64,000 bases of DNA from Prunus persica (taxonomy: Eukaryota; Streptophyta; Magnoliopsida; Rosales; Rosaceae). Of the stretch, positions 32,733 through 43,060 are shown piece after piece. Each line of letters opens with the position of its first letter. Position 1 is the first letter of the stretch. The notes under the pieces were generated by a model. That model was given only the letters and a program-made list of their open reading frames with translations. It was not told where the DNA came from and searched no databases. Both the position numbers and the translations under genes were made by a program. Location of the stretch: the NCBI RefSeq assembly GCF_000346465.2, contig NC_034016.1:16528063-16592062 (forward strand), given 5' to 3'.

Positions 32733-32864
32733 TTGTGTGAAACGGGGATAGTACTGTTTTGTTATCTTTAGCCAATCACAACATGTCATGCGTGATAACT
32801 TTTTTATGCTGCAGTTTGTGATTGGTTGAGGATAACAAAACAATGGTATTCCCGTTTCACACAA
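32733..32864. mobile_element. Short inverted-repeat element (MITE-like)
   Basis: TTGTGTGAAACGGG near the left end pairs with CCCGTTTCACACAA at the right end. The similarity extends to about 50 bp per arm through TGTTTTGTTATC/GATAACAAAACA and CCAATCACAA/TTGTGATTGG. Total 132 bp. It may fold into a long hairpin. No target duplication was resolved. Confidence 0.6.
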
Positions 32865-32899
32865 GTTTTTCTAGACTCTAAATATTACCCCATATTATT

Positions 32900-33860
32900 T
32901 AATTATTTATATTATAACACGTGACAATAAGGAGTATATATTTTAAAAGTCTCGTTTACATGGTTACTAAGGATCAAAGATTATAATGGTCACCTACCAT
33001 TATATCTAATACAATGGTGAATACTAATCTACAAAGTTCAATGCTTAAACCCACCCACTCCTTCTCTCATCGTGTCACGTCTGTCCGTTCAATCTCCAAA
33101 CTAGCCTCCCTTCTTCCTTTTTTGGGTAGGGTTTTCTCTCTTATTAATTATTGGTTTTACATTTTCTGATGTGGTTTTAATCTCTCAGATTTCCTTAGTC
33201 ACAGAACTATTAGGTTTAGAGTACAAGAGGATGAACTTCCCGCACTAGTGGAGGAAACGAAAAATCCAAAGGAAATAAGAAAAATTAAAACTTGAAATTA
33301 AGGAGGGATAGAAAGAGGGTTCAGTAGTACCCAATAATAAACCACATTGACTTGAGATTCTCATTAACTCTTCCATGGAAGTGACAAAAAGAAGAGACAA
33401 CGAGGAAGTTAAAAACCTATATGGAGATTTGCTTCAATGGAGGACAGAGGTCATCTTTCTAGAGAAGGGTGAGTTGGGTCAGCATAATTTCTTTTCACTA
33501 TAATAACCGGGCAGCATAATAGGCAGTGTTTTTTTACACCTCTGAGAGCCTTTTTAATTATTGGATGACGCTTATGAATATGATATATGAATTTGAATCA
33601 ATTGTCCCTCGATCTAGTGATATTTCTCTCCCAAATGTTAGAAGAGATTCCAAGTATCCCTATCTTCTTTGTTGAGAAATATATATGAATCTGTATAGAA
33701 GACAAATGAGACTTTCCACACAACTTCATGGGATGCAACATTAGGACGAGTTTACAACTTAACTTTAAGAAAATACCAAATTTTATTCTCATATATTAAA
33801 AATGAAAGCTCTTATTAAAGTACTGTAAGCTTTCATTTAGACACAATAGGTTTGCTGATA
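32900..33860. other. Intergenic, no gene recognised
   Basis: AT-rich DNA between the MITE-like elements and PR-1 pseudogene B. One short minus ORF (33598-33792) has no support. Confidence 0.45.
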
Positions 33861-33866
33861 GCTAAT

Positions 33867-34354
33867 TCAGTAAGGCTTCTGGCCAACATAGTTGCCCGGG
33901 GGATCATAATTGCACCCAATGAAGGTACCTCCATTGTTGCACCTAACTTTGGCACATCCTACACGAGCTGAGTTGCGCCAAACAACCTGAGTATAATGGC
34001 CACACACCTTGTTAGGAGCACAGGTGTTTGAGTTGTAGTTATAGTTGGCCTTCTCTGACACAAACAAGTTCACCGCAGCTGTGCCGGACATGTCACCGCT
34101 GCTTTTCGCTATGTTTTCGCCATAAGGCCCGCCAGAGTGCACAAGATTGCAATCACACCTTTACGGGAATTGGCATATCTTTGTGCATAAGCTGCTAGGT
34201 TTGGATCCCACGTTAAGGCTCGAACACCTACTGCCGCTCGAGCGGCGTTGTGGGCGTTGAGGTAGTCTTGTGGTGAGTCTTGGGCAAGAGTGGGTTGGAG
34301 GAGGGCAAAACCTACGAGACAAATCAAGGCAAATGACATCTTACACAACCCCAT
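33867..34354 (-). pseudogene. PR-1 B, frameshifted pseudogene
   Basis: The start at 34354 (MGLCKMSFALICLVG signal peptide) is followed by [15 protein letters not shown] and [11 protein letters not shown] net 2-bp insertion near 34154-34162, relative to PR-1 I, then shifts the frame. The correct frame resumes at once with [29 protein letters not shown] and [15 protein letters not shown]. Everything else matches an intact gene and a TATA box is retained, so loss is recent, or the indel could be a sequencing error. A transcript would give a truncated protein of about 81 residues. Confidence 0.88.
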
Positions 34355-34430
34355 GTTATTGGTTTGCAGTCTCTTTGCAAGATATTTTGTTTGGTGTTTA
34401 TTGATGGGAAATGAGAGATGTAACATGGAG

Positions 34431-34438
34431 TATTTATA
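34431..34438 (-). promoter_or_regulatory. TATA box of PR-1 B
   Basis: TATAAATA, 77 bp before the start codon, in a CATGGAGTATTTATAAGG context that is repeated before PR-1 I (56502-56518). The promoter therefore outlived the reading frame. Confidence 0.6.
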
Positions 34439-34704
34439 AGGAAAATGTTAGGGCTGATGGACAATTGGAGAGAAAAACTTCGGCGGAGAATTCTGTCAAC
34501 TTGACAAACTAGGTCTATGGCACGTCTTATTACCTAGTCACAAAAATATTTAATGTGTTATTGAATCGCTCGCTCTTTCTTTGCAGTGTTATTATCTGTT
34601 TAATCAGAAAACAAGTTAGAGATATGTTGCAACATGGTGATCAATTTTCAACCGAGACATGGGAGCGAGAGAGAGGATGGGGATGGGGGGGAGAAAATTG
34701 CTAG

Positions 34705-34950
34705 AAACAATTGGGTCCATGGTCTCAAATTATGGCTCTTGACTGATCTTGAGCAACTTATCCCATCCCATGTAATGTAGTGCTTCTGACATCACAAAAG
34801 ACTTGACTTGATCACCCCTTCCATCGACTATACAAAGCATATTAGTTGTATATATCCTTAATTCCTAACAACGTCGTAAACGGGACTTCATTTTGATCAT
34901 ATAACTAATGGGTGCTTCCTCAATACAATATATTGACTTGTTAAACGCCA
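34705..34950. repeat. PR-1-associated flanking block (second copy)
   Basis: Matches about 32415-32660 in the same orientation, including ATTGGGTCCATGGTCTCAA and CCCCTTCCATCGACTATA, with indels. It lies upstream of PR-1 B as its partner lies upstream of PR-1 A. Confidence 0.7.
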
Positions 34951-35254
34951 ATACAAATAAATTTTTGTGTATTGACTCTAACACCATTACACCATCTATT
35001 CTTTAATTATTTATATAGAAAATTAGATTAAAACCCAAAACTGATAGGGTTTATTAGGAATAACCCATGCATTTTAAAATTTTGATGTAAATCTATTGAT
35101 TAACGTTTCCATCAGAATTATCCGTTTCCACATGTTTACGGCCTTTAAATATATAGGCCTCAAACTAGAAAATATTACTTCTTCCTGTACCATAATTCCT
35201 CAAGTATTTTCAAGAATAAATGAAAATGTAGGATTATACTTGCTTTATCCACTC

Positions 35255-35465
35255 AACTCAACTTGTGTATAATGAGCCAAACATTTGTCCATGGCTTTAT
35301 TGTTAATATAGTTCCGGGCATAAGCCCCTACGTTAATGTCCTACGTCAGAAGGCCAACGTCATCACTTTTGCCCGCAGGAAAGCCAGATCGTCTACTAGT
35401 CTTGTGATGAGACTCGGGCAAAGTGAGATGGACCTGTAAATTACATTCAAGCCCATGAGTCCTCC
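35255..35465 (-). pseudogene. PR-1 relic 2, internally deleted
   Basis: On the minus strand, remnants appear in PR-1 order. First is a CAAGACTAGT segment matching QDYL after a degraded signal region. Then comes GAYARNYINN, matching AYAQRYANS, and directly after it KAMDKCLAHYTQV, matching GKxCGHYTQV. The central YGEN region is missing by deletion and several stops are present. It is recognisable only by alignment to neighbours. Confidence 0.7.
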
Positions 35466-35714
35466 AACACACAAAAAGCTTTTGTTCTAGATTGGTTTTT
35501 CTCCATCGACTATAATGAGAGGAGAAGGATTCGCATGACACAAGGATAATACTGTTTTGTTATTCTTATTCATAAGAATTATGCGTTTTTTTTGCCTTTT
35601 TGAGTAAATCAATCCAAAGTAAGTCGGATGCAATTTTTTTTTTTTCTTGAGCAAACGCCAGTTTTATTTATTCATTTGTTTTCTTTTTTTAATATATATA
35701 TTTTTCTTATTTAG

Positions 35715-36234
35715 CTCTTTATGTATTAGTAAGATCAGTACCAAACTAGAGGAGGAAGAGGCTGCGTGACACATGATTAGAGGTATAATTAATTTTTATT
35801 TGTTTATTTAATTGATAATTTGATATTGATTTGTTTAATTAATTGATAAATTATAGTCAATTAGTCATAGTTATAGATATAAAACCCTTATTTTGTTTTA
35901 ATTATACAGTTATAGAATGGTACTTTAAGAGAGAGTTTAAATCCTCATTCAAATAATTATACAGTTATGCAATTGCTTTGGTTGAGAGAGTTTTGAATAT
36001 TATGAAAACACCATTGCCTAACAAAATAGGAAATCAATGGTTGAGTGATAGCTTGGTTGTTTACATTGAGAAAGATGTTTTTTTTTTTCTTATATTAGTA
36101 GCGCAAATATAATGCGACGTTTTTATGATATGAAACCTTGTAGGCAACAATTATAGGTTAATTGTAATATTATTTTTTTCAATTAATTATGAATAACATT
36201 AGTATTGTTTAAATTATAAGGATATTTAGTTGTC

Positions 36235-36265
<31 letters not shown>

Positions 36266-36300
36266 TTTGAGCTCTTAGCATTTAAAAATTGCACCTCCAT
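35715..36300 (+). repeat. Duplicated block with a hAT (MYM/TTF-type) transposase relic, copy 1
   Basis: About 35715-36790 is paralogous to 54108-55180. Inside, 35960-36160 on plus encodes remnants reading MKTPLPNKIGNQWLSDSLVVYIEKDVF and, after a T-run, an AxMRRFYDMKP-like end. This resembles the C-terminal dimerisation segment of TTF/zinc-finger-MYM-type hAT transposases. It is riddled with stops. A (TA)n run at 36233-36258 is specific to this copy. Confidence 0.65.
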
Positions 36301-36317
36301 TGAAAAATTCCTGAGTC

Positions 36318-37815
36318 CTCCACTACCCATCTGATTATGCTTTGCCATGTGGAATTCTATTACTCAGAACGAAACGTAATTGATTGAGAATAACAAAACA
36401 GTGCTATCCACGTGGTATTGACAAGCAAGTGGGGTTGTAGGAGGCATGCATGTGGAGTACGTATTGGAATATAGTGTGGAAAATAATTTTCTTTCAATAA
36501 TTAATTGTCCCTTTTCCTTGCATTCATTTTTCGTCCTTCTGCCCTGAGGGAAAGGGTATAAATTGGTTGAATTGTCATTGTAGTCCTACAATTCTTATAG
36601 AGCGTAATAGACATTTCAAACTTTTCCTAAATGGTCTCGGTCAAGAGATTATAGGGTTGTTTGTTAGGGAGGACTAGATTAGACTAGACTAAACTAACAA
36701 AATGACTATATTTCATGTGCATTCAAAGCATAATATGAATATTTTGCCTAACTTGGAGGAATAATAGGGACTATCTATAAGAGGTTGATTACTAAAACTT
36801 ATCCCCCTATCCACCTCTACCCATCCCCTCCTCCAGGCCCTCCATCTTAGCTGAGTGTGGTGGCCGCAGAAAAACTTGGTTGATAATTTGATGTGGCATT
36901 GACGTGTTAACTAAAAGTATTTGAGCCATAATAACTAATTTATTGGTGCGTAATATTCATCAGTTGTATTATGTTGTTTCTTTCTGTAAACATCGAAATT
37001 TCAACATCTAGAAAGCTAGGAAATAATCAAGTCGCCAAGACATCCCCCTTGACATTTATTGGATTGCCAAACTTTTACTAGTATTACTACATTAAAATTT
37101 GCATAGCGCTTTCACTTTACTTCCAAGAAAGGGAAGAGAAAAGAAAATAAGAAATGAAAAACAAAAAACAAGTCAAAATATGCATGAATGCTCGATCGCA
37201 TGATTCTCCGATCTATGAATTCTTTTCTATTTTGCTTTTTATGATTTAGGTTTAATCAGAAGACCAAAAATAAAAATACTAATGGCCAGGATCCCTTCAG
37301 GCACACACTGTGATCAATTAAGCCTATTAGTAAGGCTTCACCCCAACAGAGTTGCCTGCAGGATCATAGTGGCAAACGACATAGGAACCTCCATAGGCGC
37401 ACTGGACTTTGGCACACCCAACAAGCCCTGTGTCACGCCAAACGACCTGCGTATAATGGCCACACTGCTTCCCAGGGGCGCAGGTGTTGGTCTTGTAATC
37501 ATAATCGGCCTTCTCCGCCACCCATTGGTCCACAGCCAATTTCGCCGTCAAGTCTCCGTCAGGGCTCATTGCAAGGTTTTCACCAGGGCCTGAATTCGAG
37601 TGCACGAGGTCGCAGTCGCCGGCACGTTGGTTAGCATAGTTTTTCGCAGAATCTGCTAGGCCTTCATCCCAGTCCAAGGTGTCGAGGCCAACCGCCGCTC
37701 GCGCCGCGTTGTGGGCTTTCACGTAGTCATCTGGGGCGTTTTGGGCACGGGCTAACCCTATTAGGCAAATTAAAAGTAGGGCTAATGAGATCTTGTTCTT
37801 GCACAACCCTTCCAT
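36318..37815. repeat. Segmental duplication, copy 1 (PR-1 C unit)
   Basis: From about 36318 rightwards this DNA matches 62598-64000, offset 26,279 bp, with only a few differences, all near the left edge. The shared tract includes intergenic DNA and the whole visible part of the PR-1 gene. Such identity implies very recent duplication, gene conversion or an assembly duplicate. Confidence 0.9.
37327..37815 (-). CDS. PR-1 protein C (CAP domain), intact
   Basis: 162 residues with a signal peptide MEGLCKNKISLALLLICLIGLARA. Motifs are DYVKAHNAARAAVGLDTLDW, HSNSGPGENLAMS (Tyr of YGEN replaced by Gly), [14 protein letters not shown] and CHYDPAGNSVGVKPY. The Asn of the CNYD processing motif is His here, and the C-terminal 11-mer differs from the other copies. 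Predicted acidic and secreted. The same protein, as far as visible, is encoded by PR-1 J at the window end. Confidence 0.93.
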   Translation of the reverse strand: MEGLCKNKISLALLLICLIGLARAQNAPDDYVKAHNAARAAVGLDTLDWDEGLADSAKNYANQRAGDCDLVHSNSGPGENLAMSPDGDLTAKLAVDQWVAEKADYDYKTNTCAPGKQCGHYTQVVWRDTGLVGCAKVQCAYGGSYVVCHYDPAGNSVGVKPY

Positions 37816-37900
37816 AATGTTAATTAGTGGTTAATTGTAATAATCTACAGATTGTTCTGCTAAAGAGTTTCTTGTTGGATATGGATTGGAAAATACCTCA

Positions 37901-37907
37901 TTATATA
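37901..37907 (-). promoter_or_regulatory. Likely TATA box of PR-1 C
   Basis: TATATAA on the minus strand, 86 bp upstream of the start codon. Confidence 0.5.
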
Positions 37908-38164
37908 TGTTGGAGAAAATTATATATGTTGTTATTTTTGTGGATGTGAAAATTAATTTTGTTTGCATCATGTGTAACCAAGGAAGAGCCCTATAAGTTG
38001 CCGAAATACCCGCACCTTGCAGAACCTAAAATAGCTAGGCTCCTTTTAATTGAGGAGGAGCTCCTACTCAAAACAAATAGAATTTTGACACTTGACAAAT
38101 TCCTTTAACCTTATTTTTTTGTTTGAACTTGAACAAGTCTCAAACTTTTCCTTGGCCTAAACTT

Positions 38165-38400
38165 TGGTCATTTCTAATTTAATCAGGGCTGATGAGATCT
38201 TGTTTTTTTTATTTATAATTATTTATAATTTTTTTTTAGTATAGGAGATGAAGGTTTCTCACACACACATACACATAAAACTAAGATGACATGGGGGTTC
38301 GAACCTGAGACCTCTGGTTTGTAAGTGAAAGTCCTTTTCCACTAGGCTAGACTCCGTTAACGATGAGATCTTGTTCTTGGGGTGATGGAGACATTTGTTG
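38165..38400 (-). pseudogene. PR-1 relic 3 (signal-peptide region), split by a SINE
   Basis: AGGGCTGATGAGATCTTGTT (38185-38204) and GATGAGATCTTGTTCTTGGG (38362-38381) match AGGGCTAATGAGATCTTGTTCTTG in the signal-peptide codons of PR-1 C (37771-37800). The upstream stretch at 38440-38535 matches the PR-1 C 5' flank at 37940-38040 (GTTTGCATC...TGTAACCAA...CCCTATAAGT). So a PR-1 5' end plus promoter was duplicated, then interrupted by the SINE at 38205-38361. Nothing of the CAP domain remains. Confidence 0.6.
38205..38361 (-). mobile_element. tRNA-derived SINE 2, inserted in PR-1 relic 3
   Basis: A 14-bp target duplication GATGAGATCTTGTT flanks it (38191-38204 and 38362-38375). On the minus strand it starts near AACGGAGTCTAGCCTAGTGG (box A), then carries GGTTCGAACCCCC (box B) and ends in an A-rich tail, seen as a T-run at left. 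Length about 157 bp. Confidence 0.82.
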
Positions 38401-38938
38401 ATGGAAAAATATTGAGATGTACGTCTAGGTTGGATCATTTAGTTAAATTAGTTTTGTTTGCATCTGTGTAACAATGTAAGTGTAACCAAAGAAGAACCCT
38501 ATAAGTCGCCAAAACACCCGCCCCTTAAGAACTAAAATCTTTTGTGCCATTTGTATCACCACTATAAATATCAAGAAACTGAAATTGTTATTAATCAGCA
38601 CCAAAAAAAAAGAAAAAAAAAAGACTCCAACTAGTTAAACAATTGTGTCAATTTGGTCAAATATAGAGACATTATTACAGTTACAAAGAACCATCATATT
38701 GGCTATGGAGTAAAATTGCGGAAATACGTTCACCTTTCACAAAAATAAATGGGAGCCACAAAATGAACCATTATGTCCTGGAAGAAGATTAGCGACGTTT
38801 GTTATTCCTTTTGTCGGTGTTTGTTAAATTTTTAGTCTTGATCTTTTTTGGTCAATAAAGTCAAGAAACTCTGTGAGTTTTTTGTATTTTTTCTTCTCAT
38901 AATTCAAGAAACTTTATTGAGTTTGTTGGGTGTTCTTA

Positions 38939-40136
38939 GGGGGGGTGTATTCAATTAGGATTCTAGAGCGTTGAAAAAGATTTTAAAAATCCGGGTGTAT
39001 TCAATTTGGATTTATACAAACTTTTAAAAAGTCTATAATAGTTTGAGTGTATTCAATCTAGACTTGGTTGAACTTATAAAATGTCCATCTAAATGTGGGT
39101 GTATTCAATTAGGACTTGAAAAAGTCTAAATAAATTTACCTGTATTCAAAAGGAGATAGATTTGGAAGGATTTAATTAAGTGTTGGAGTTTGGAGAATTT
39201 TAGGTTTTTGGTATAAATAAAGGCCAACATAAGTCCAACCTCCACCCCAAAGATTTCATATGACTTTTTTATATATATTTTTTTCTCTCTGCGTTAGAAA
39301 ATTTTCCATCGTTTGGAAAACAATGCACTAAGCCATGCACTGACCTTGGGTGGTTACAAGCGTCCTGTGTTAAGCAAAGCTCCTCCATTAGTGATTTCTT
39401 CAAATCAACCAGTTCGAGTTATTGGGAGGAAAGCTCGGCTAGAGATTTCTCGATCTCCGATAAGTTCCCCTTGGATATCTCTCGGCATGAAGCCAACATC
39501 AAGGCGGCGGAAGGTTGAGATATATTTCCATCACCATAACACTACCAGATGATAGGGCCCTTGCTTTTTGGATAAAGGGTTGTTTTTTGTTTTGTTTTTT
39601 TTTTAAATTGAATTTTTGGACAAGAATTTGCTGTTCGTGAACAAAATCAAAGGGAAATTTCCAACTAGTGGAAATTTCGAAGGGAAATTCAATTTGAAAT
39701 TCATTGTTTAGGTATGAAAGTTTCCAACTTGTGGAAATTTCAAAGGGAAATTCACTGTTTAGGTATGAAAGTTTCCAACTCATGGAAATTTCAAAGGAAA
39801 ATTCATTGTTGTGCACACAAGTAGAGGAAGAATTTGGAAAAAAAAAAAACAAAAAACAAAAGGGGGATGGTCGACTAGTGGCTAGGTCAAGATAGTTTAA
39901 AGAAAATAGTGTTGGGAAGAAAGAGTGATAAAAGAAAATAGTATTGGGAAGTCTATGCAAATATATCTGAATTTATAACAAAAGTTTATACAAAAGTATG
40001 GAAGTCTATAATAAAAGCCTATACAAGTTCATTAAAAATTCGGGTAAAACATATAGGAGTTATACAATTCCAGGAAATCTGTCACTTAAAAAAAATCTTT
40101 CACAATCGTATACAATCCTAATTGAATACAACCCCC
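38939..40136. mobile_element. PIF/Harbinger-like non-autonomous element, 1.2 kb
   Basis: TTA duplications (38936-38938 and 40137-40139) flank inverted ends: GGGGGGGTGTATTCAATTAG at left and its near-complement (CTAATTGAATACAACCCCC) at right. Subterminal GTGTATTCAA motifs recur about every 50 bp at the left (near 38945, 38996, 39046, 39098 and 39148). The interior has an unidentified open stretch (39313-39552) and three tandem roughly 55-bp units with GTATGAAAGTTTCCAACT near 39650-39810. No transposase was seen. The core may be captured host DNA. Confidence 0.75.
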
Positions 40137-40499
40137 TTAGTCTCTTTAGAAGAGTCATGCCAGTTCGCGGCGAATTTTGTCCTTGATATCATTGAATTAT
40201 ATTTGAGGAAATTATGGCGGTAGAAATGGGTTATGGAAAAGTTATTTTCGAGAGTGATTCTCTCCAGATCCTTTTCATCTTTTTTACTGGCTCAAGTCAC
40301 TAGGGAAGTTTTTACCCATGTCTGTCATATTGCTAATGGGATGGCTCCCTTTACTGTTTATATCCTTTGTACTCTTTTTTCATTGTATCGTCTTTTTATA
40401 AATTAAAAATAAATAAAATAAAAGGGAGCCACACAAAATAGTTGGACATTCCAACAAAATGTGCAATACGTTCTTTTGACTGATGCAATTTGTTTTGCA

Positions 40500-40975
40500 A
40501 GAGATTGTTGCTCAACTGGTTAAGAATATTTACCCTTGAATCCTATGTTCAAGGGTCGATTCCCCTTAGGTCCCGTTTAGTTCATGGGAAAGGAGGCTTG
40601 GGAATGGGAATTCAATTGCTTTCCCATGTTTGGTAAGTTCAGGCATGGGAAATAGTTGCCTGACACATGGGAAAGTAGGGGGGAAAGTGAAGCCCTCCTC
40701 TCAACTTAGGTTTTGTTTTCCCTCATCATGGGAAAGTTTGGGAAAATAAGCCAACATTCAATGCACAATTTTTATGAGTATTTTGTCTCCATGAACAATT
40801 TAGAATTACAATGTATCATTAAATGCTTTCTTTTTTTATTTGATTTAATATGGGTATAAGTGGAAAATTATAAAAAATTTGTTTTCCATTCCTACTTAAA
40901 ACAAACATGGAAAAGGAAACAAACGGGGCCTTATCTTAAAAAAGAAAAAAAAAAAGAAAAAAAAGAAAAGAAAAG
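40500..40975 (+). mobile_element. tRNA-derived SINE 3, split by a nested MITE
   Basis: The left part (40500-40568) has a box-A-like TTGCTCAACTGGTTAAG and a box-B-like GGGTCGATTCCCC. After the MITE at 40569-40930, the right part (40934-40975) resumes with TCTTAAAAAAG and a long A-rich tail. The order shows the SINE was present first. Its own target duplication was not resolved. Confidence 0.65.
40569..40930. mobile_element. Harbinger-type MITE nested in SINE 3
   Basis: 362 bp flanked by TTA (40566-40568 and 40931-40933). Inverted ends are GGTCCCGTTTAGTTCATGGG at left and, read inward from the right, GGCCCCGTTTGTTTCCTTTT. The interior has repeated CATGGGAAA motifs and no ORF. Confidence 0.78.
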
Positions 40976-41155
40976 ACAACTTTGGACGCAGCATGCATAT
41001 GTCTCCAGTTTCCAAAATAATAAAAAGTCATTCTTCATATCCATAAAGTTTAGCATCCACCATGCAGGTGAATAAGATACAATAGAATTGATGATCTAAC
41101 ATCACTTCTTAATTCATTTTATTCTTGATAATATAGCTTCATAGATATAGTTGAT

Positions 41156-41641
41156 TTAGTAAGGCTTCTCCCCAACATAGTTGCCTGGCGGATCATAGTT
41201 ACACCCGATGAAGGTACCTCCACTGTTGCACCTCACTTTTGCACACCCTACACGAGCTGTGTTACGCCAAACAACCTGCGTATAATGCCCACACATCTTG
41301 CCATCGGCACAAGTGTTAGAGTCGTAGTTATAGTCGGCCTTCTCCGCCACCCACATGTTCACGGCATCCGTGCCCGACAAGTCAGCGGTGCTCATGGCAA
41401 GGTTTTCGCCGTAGGGCCCACCAGAGTGGACAAGATTGCAGTCGCCAATGTGTTGATTGGCATAGTCTTGCGCATAGCCTTGTAGCTTCTCATCCCATGA
41501 CAATGGCCCGACATTTACCGCCGCTCGAGCGTTGTTATGGGCAGTGACGTAGTCTTGCGGTGTGTCTTGGGCATGAGTGGATTGGAGAAGGGCAGAGCCT
41601 AAAACACAAACGAGGGCTAGTAAAATCTTGGACAGGCCCAT
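41156..41641 (-). CDS. PR-1 protein D (CAP domain), intact
   Basis: 161 residues: signal peptide [24 protein letters not shown], then [50 protein letters not shown] and [15 protein letters not shown]. All hallmark CAP residues are present and the length is that of typical PR-1. A TATA box lies 71 bp upstream. The 41.05-42.1 kb unit is duplicated at 44.1-44.87 kb, where the copy (PR-1 E) lost its 5' half. Apoplastic defence role by family. Confidence 0.94.
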   Translation of the reverse strand: MGLSKILLALVCVLGSALLQSTHAQDTPQDYVTAHNNARAAVNVGPLSWDEKLQGYAQDYANQHIGDCNLVHSGGPYGENLAMSTADLSGTDAVNMWVAEKADYNYDSNTCADGKMCGHYTQVVWRNTARVGCAKVRCNSGGTFIGCNYDPPGNYVGEKPY

Positions 41642-41711
41642 GTTGGGTTTTGAGAGTTTGATAATGTATGAAGGAGTTTTTTGTTGCGAGAACGATACAT
41701 ATAGTGTGGGG

Positions 41712-41719
41712 TATTTATA
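41712..41719 (-). promoter_or_regulatory. TATA box of PR-1 D
   Basis: TATAAATA, 71 bp upstream of the start codon. The matching region is deleted in PR-1 E. Confidence 0.65.
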
Positions 41720-42145
41720 ATGGAAAATGTGGAAATTTATGTGCGTTACTATTCAAGAGCGTTCCTAATACGTTACTGACGCTATCAATAATGGAGTGTG
41801 CTTGTGCAATATGATATCAAAATACTTGAGAGCTTGTGAAATATATTATCGATGCATCTAGAAAACATATGAGTTGCTTTGCCATCAGAAAATAAAAAAT
41901 AAAAAAACGTATGAGTTGATCAGTTAGCTAGGTCTAGCTAAGGCTAACCGTCAATTTCGGGGAATAAATTGATGGCAAACTTCGGAAGACAAGAAAAGAA
42001 AAGTAAATTTTGGAAAATAGGGGAAATGAATATGAAGTATATACCATACCATGATTGCTTTGGAAAATCCTTTATGGACTTTACCATACCATGTGTAGTG
42101 CGTGTAGTTGTACGGGTCTTGAAAAAAAAAGAGATATTTAGTCAT

Positions 42146-42546
42146 CAGTCCTCTTCTATTGAGGGATCCCTCAAATAATTTTATTTGAGGGACGCCCCTT
42201 AGGGTACCCTACAATTTTTTTCCCAATGATCCAAACCATCTATTTTTTAGGTCTTTATTCATAGATCATCCTTACAAAAAATTAGACAAATTGGAAACCA
42301 TTTCAACATCCAATTGTGTCTTACAAAATCAATGAATACGATGCTTCAAGAAAATGCTAAAATTTCAATAGCTTAATTGAGTGGTCAAATAATATCGGAT
42401 TCAAGTGATTTTTTGTTGATATGATCTTTGAATGAGTATATACAAAATAGACGGTTTGGATTAGTGAAATACAATCCGGAGTGGGGCCTACAAGGGGTGT
42501 CCCTCAAATAAGCTTATTTGAGGGATTCCTCAATAGAAGCTCTCTG
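42146..42546. mobile_element. Mutator-type MITE with 10-bp target duplication
   Basis: The 10-bp sequence ATTTAGTCAT flanks both sides (42136-42145 and 42547-42556). Inverted ends of about 55 bp start CAGTCCTCTTCTATTGAGG at left and CAGAGAGCTTCTATTGAGG read inward from the right, continuing through a nested CTCAAATAA...TTATTTGAG palindrome. 401 bp without coding capacity. TSD length points to the Mutator superfamily. Confidence 0.78.
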
Positions 42547-42880
42547 ATTTAGTCATATATCCATTCTTAGCACTAAAATTATAAATAAATTCTACATCAT
42601 TTAATTTCTATAAACAAACCCAACAAAAACCCAAAAAATGACAGCTGACTCTATTGAATTTAATTTTGATTATTAAATTACTTTGATGCCCTATTGAGTG
42701 TTTTGGGCTTTTTTTTTATGAGGTTTTGGGGTTGGGTTCGTTTTAAGAAATCAATGACAGTTTTGTAATTCAAAAGAAGTTAAAAGCATTTTTGTTATGT
42801 TGTAAATGGGCTTTGGGTGTGTTTCTAAACTCCATTTCATATATGATTTTTTTTAAATGTAAATAATTTGGGCTCCTATA

Positions 42881-42973
42881 TTAGGTATAATAGTGAATCT
42901 CCCAAAAAGAAAAGTGAAGTCAATATAACTGTTGATGCCCAAAAAATCTAGGGAGATTCACTATTATACCTAA
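42881..42973. repeat. Perfect 23-bp inverted repeat (93-bp hairpin element)
   Basis: Arms 42881-42903 (TTAGGTATAATAG...) and 42951-42973 (...CTATTATACCTAA) are exactly complementary over 23 bp with a 47-bp spacer. It could be a tiny MITE. It lies just left of the hAT transposase fragment. Confidence 0.85.
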
Positions 42974-43060
42974 GGGCTTTCATGACTCTACTCTCTAGGA
43001 TAATGAGGTATTGTTATCTTCTCAATACAAAGGCAAATGAATGAAAATTGGAGAAAAGAG

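Noticed and set aside
37282..37593. 103-codon plus-strand ORF, also at 63561
   Set aside because: It is antisense to PR-1 C and J and repeated only because the gene is duplicated.
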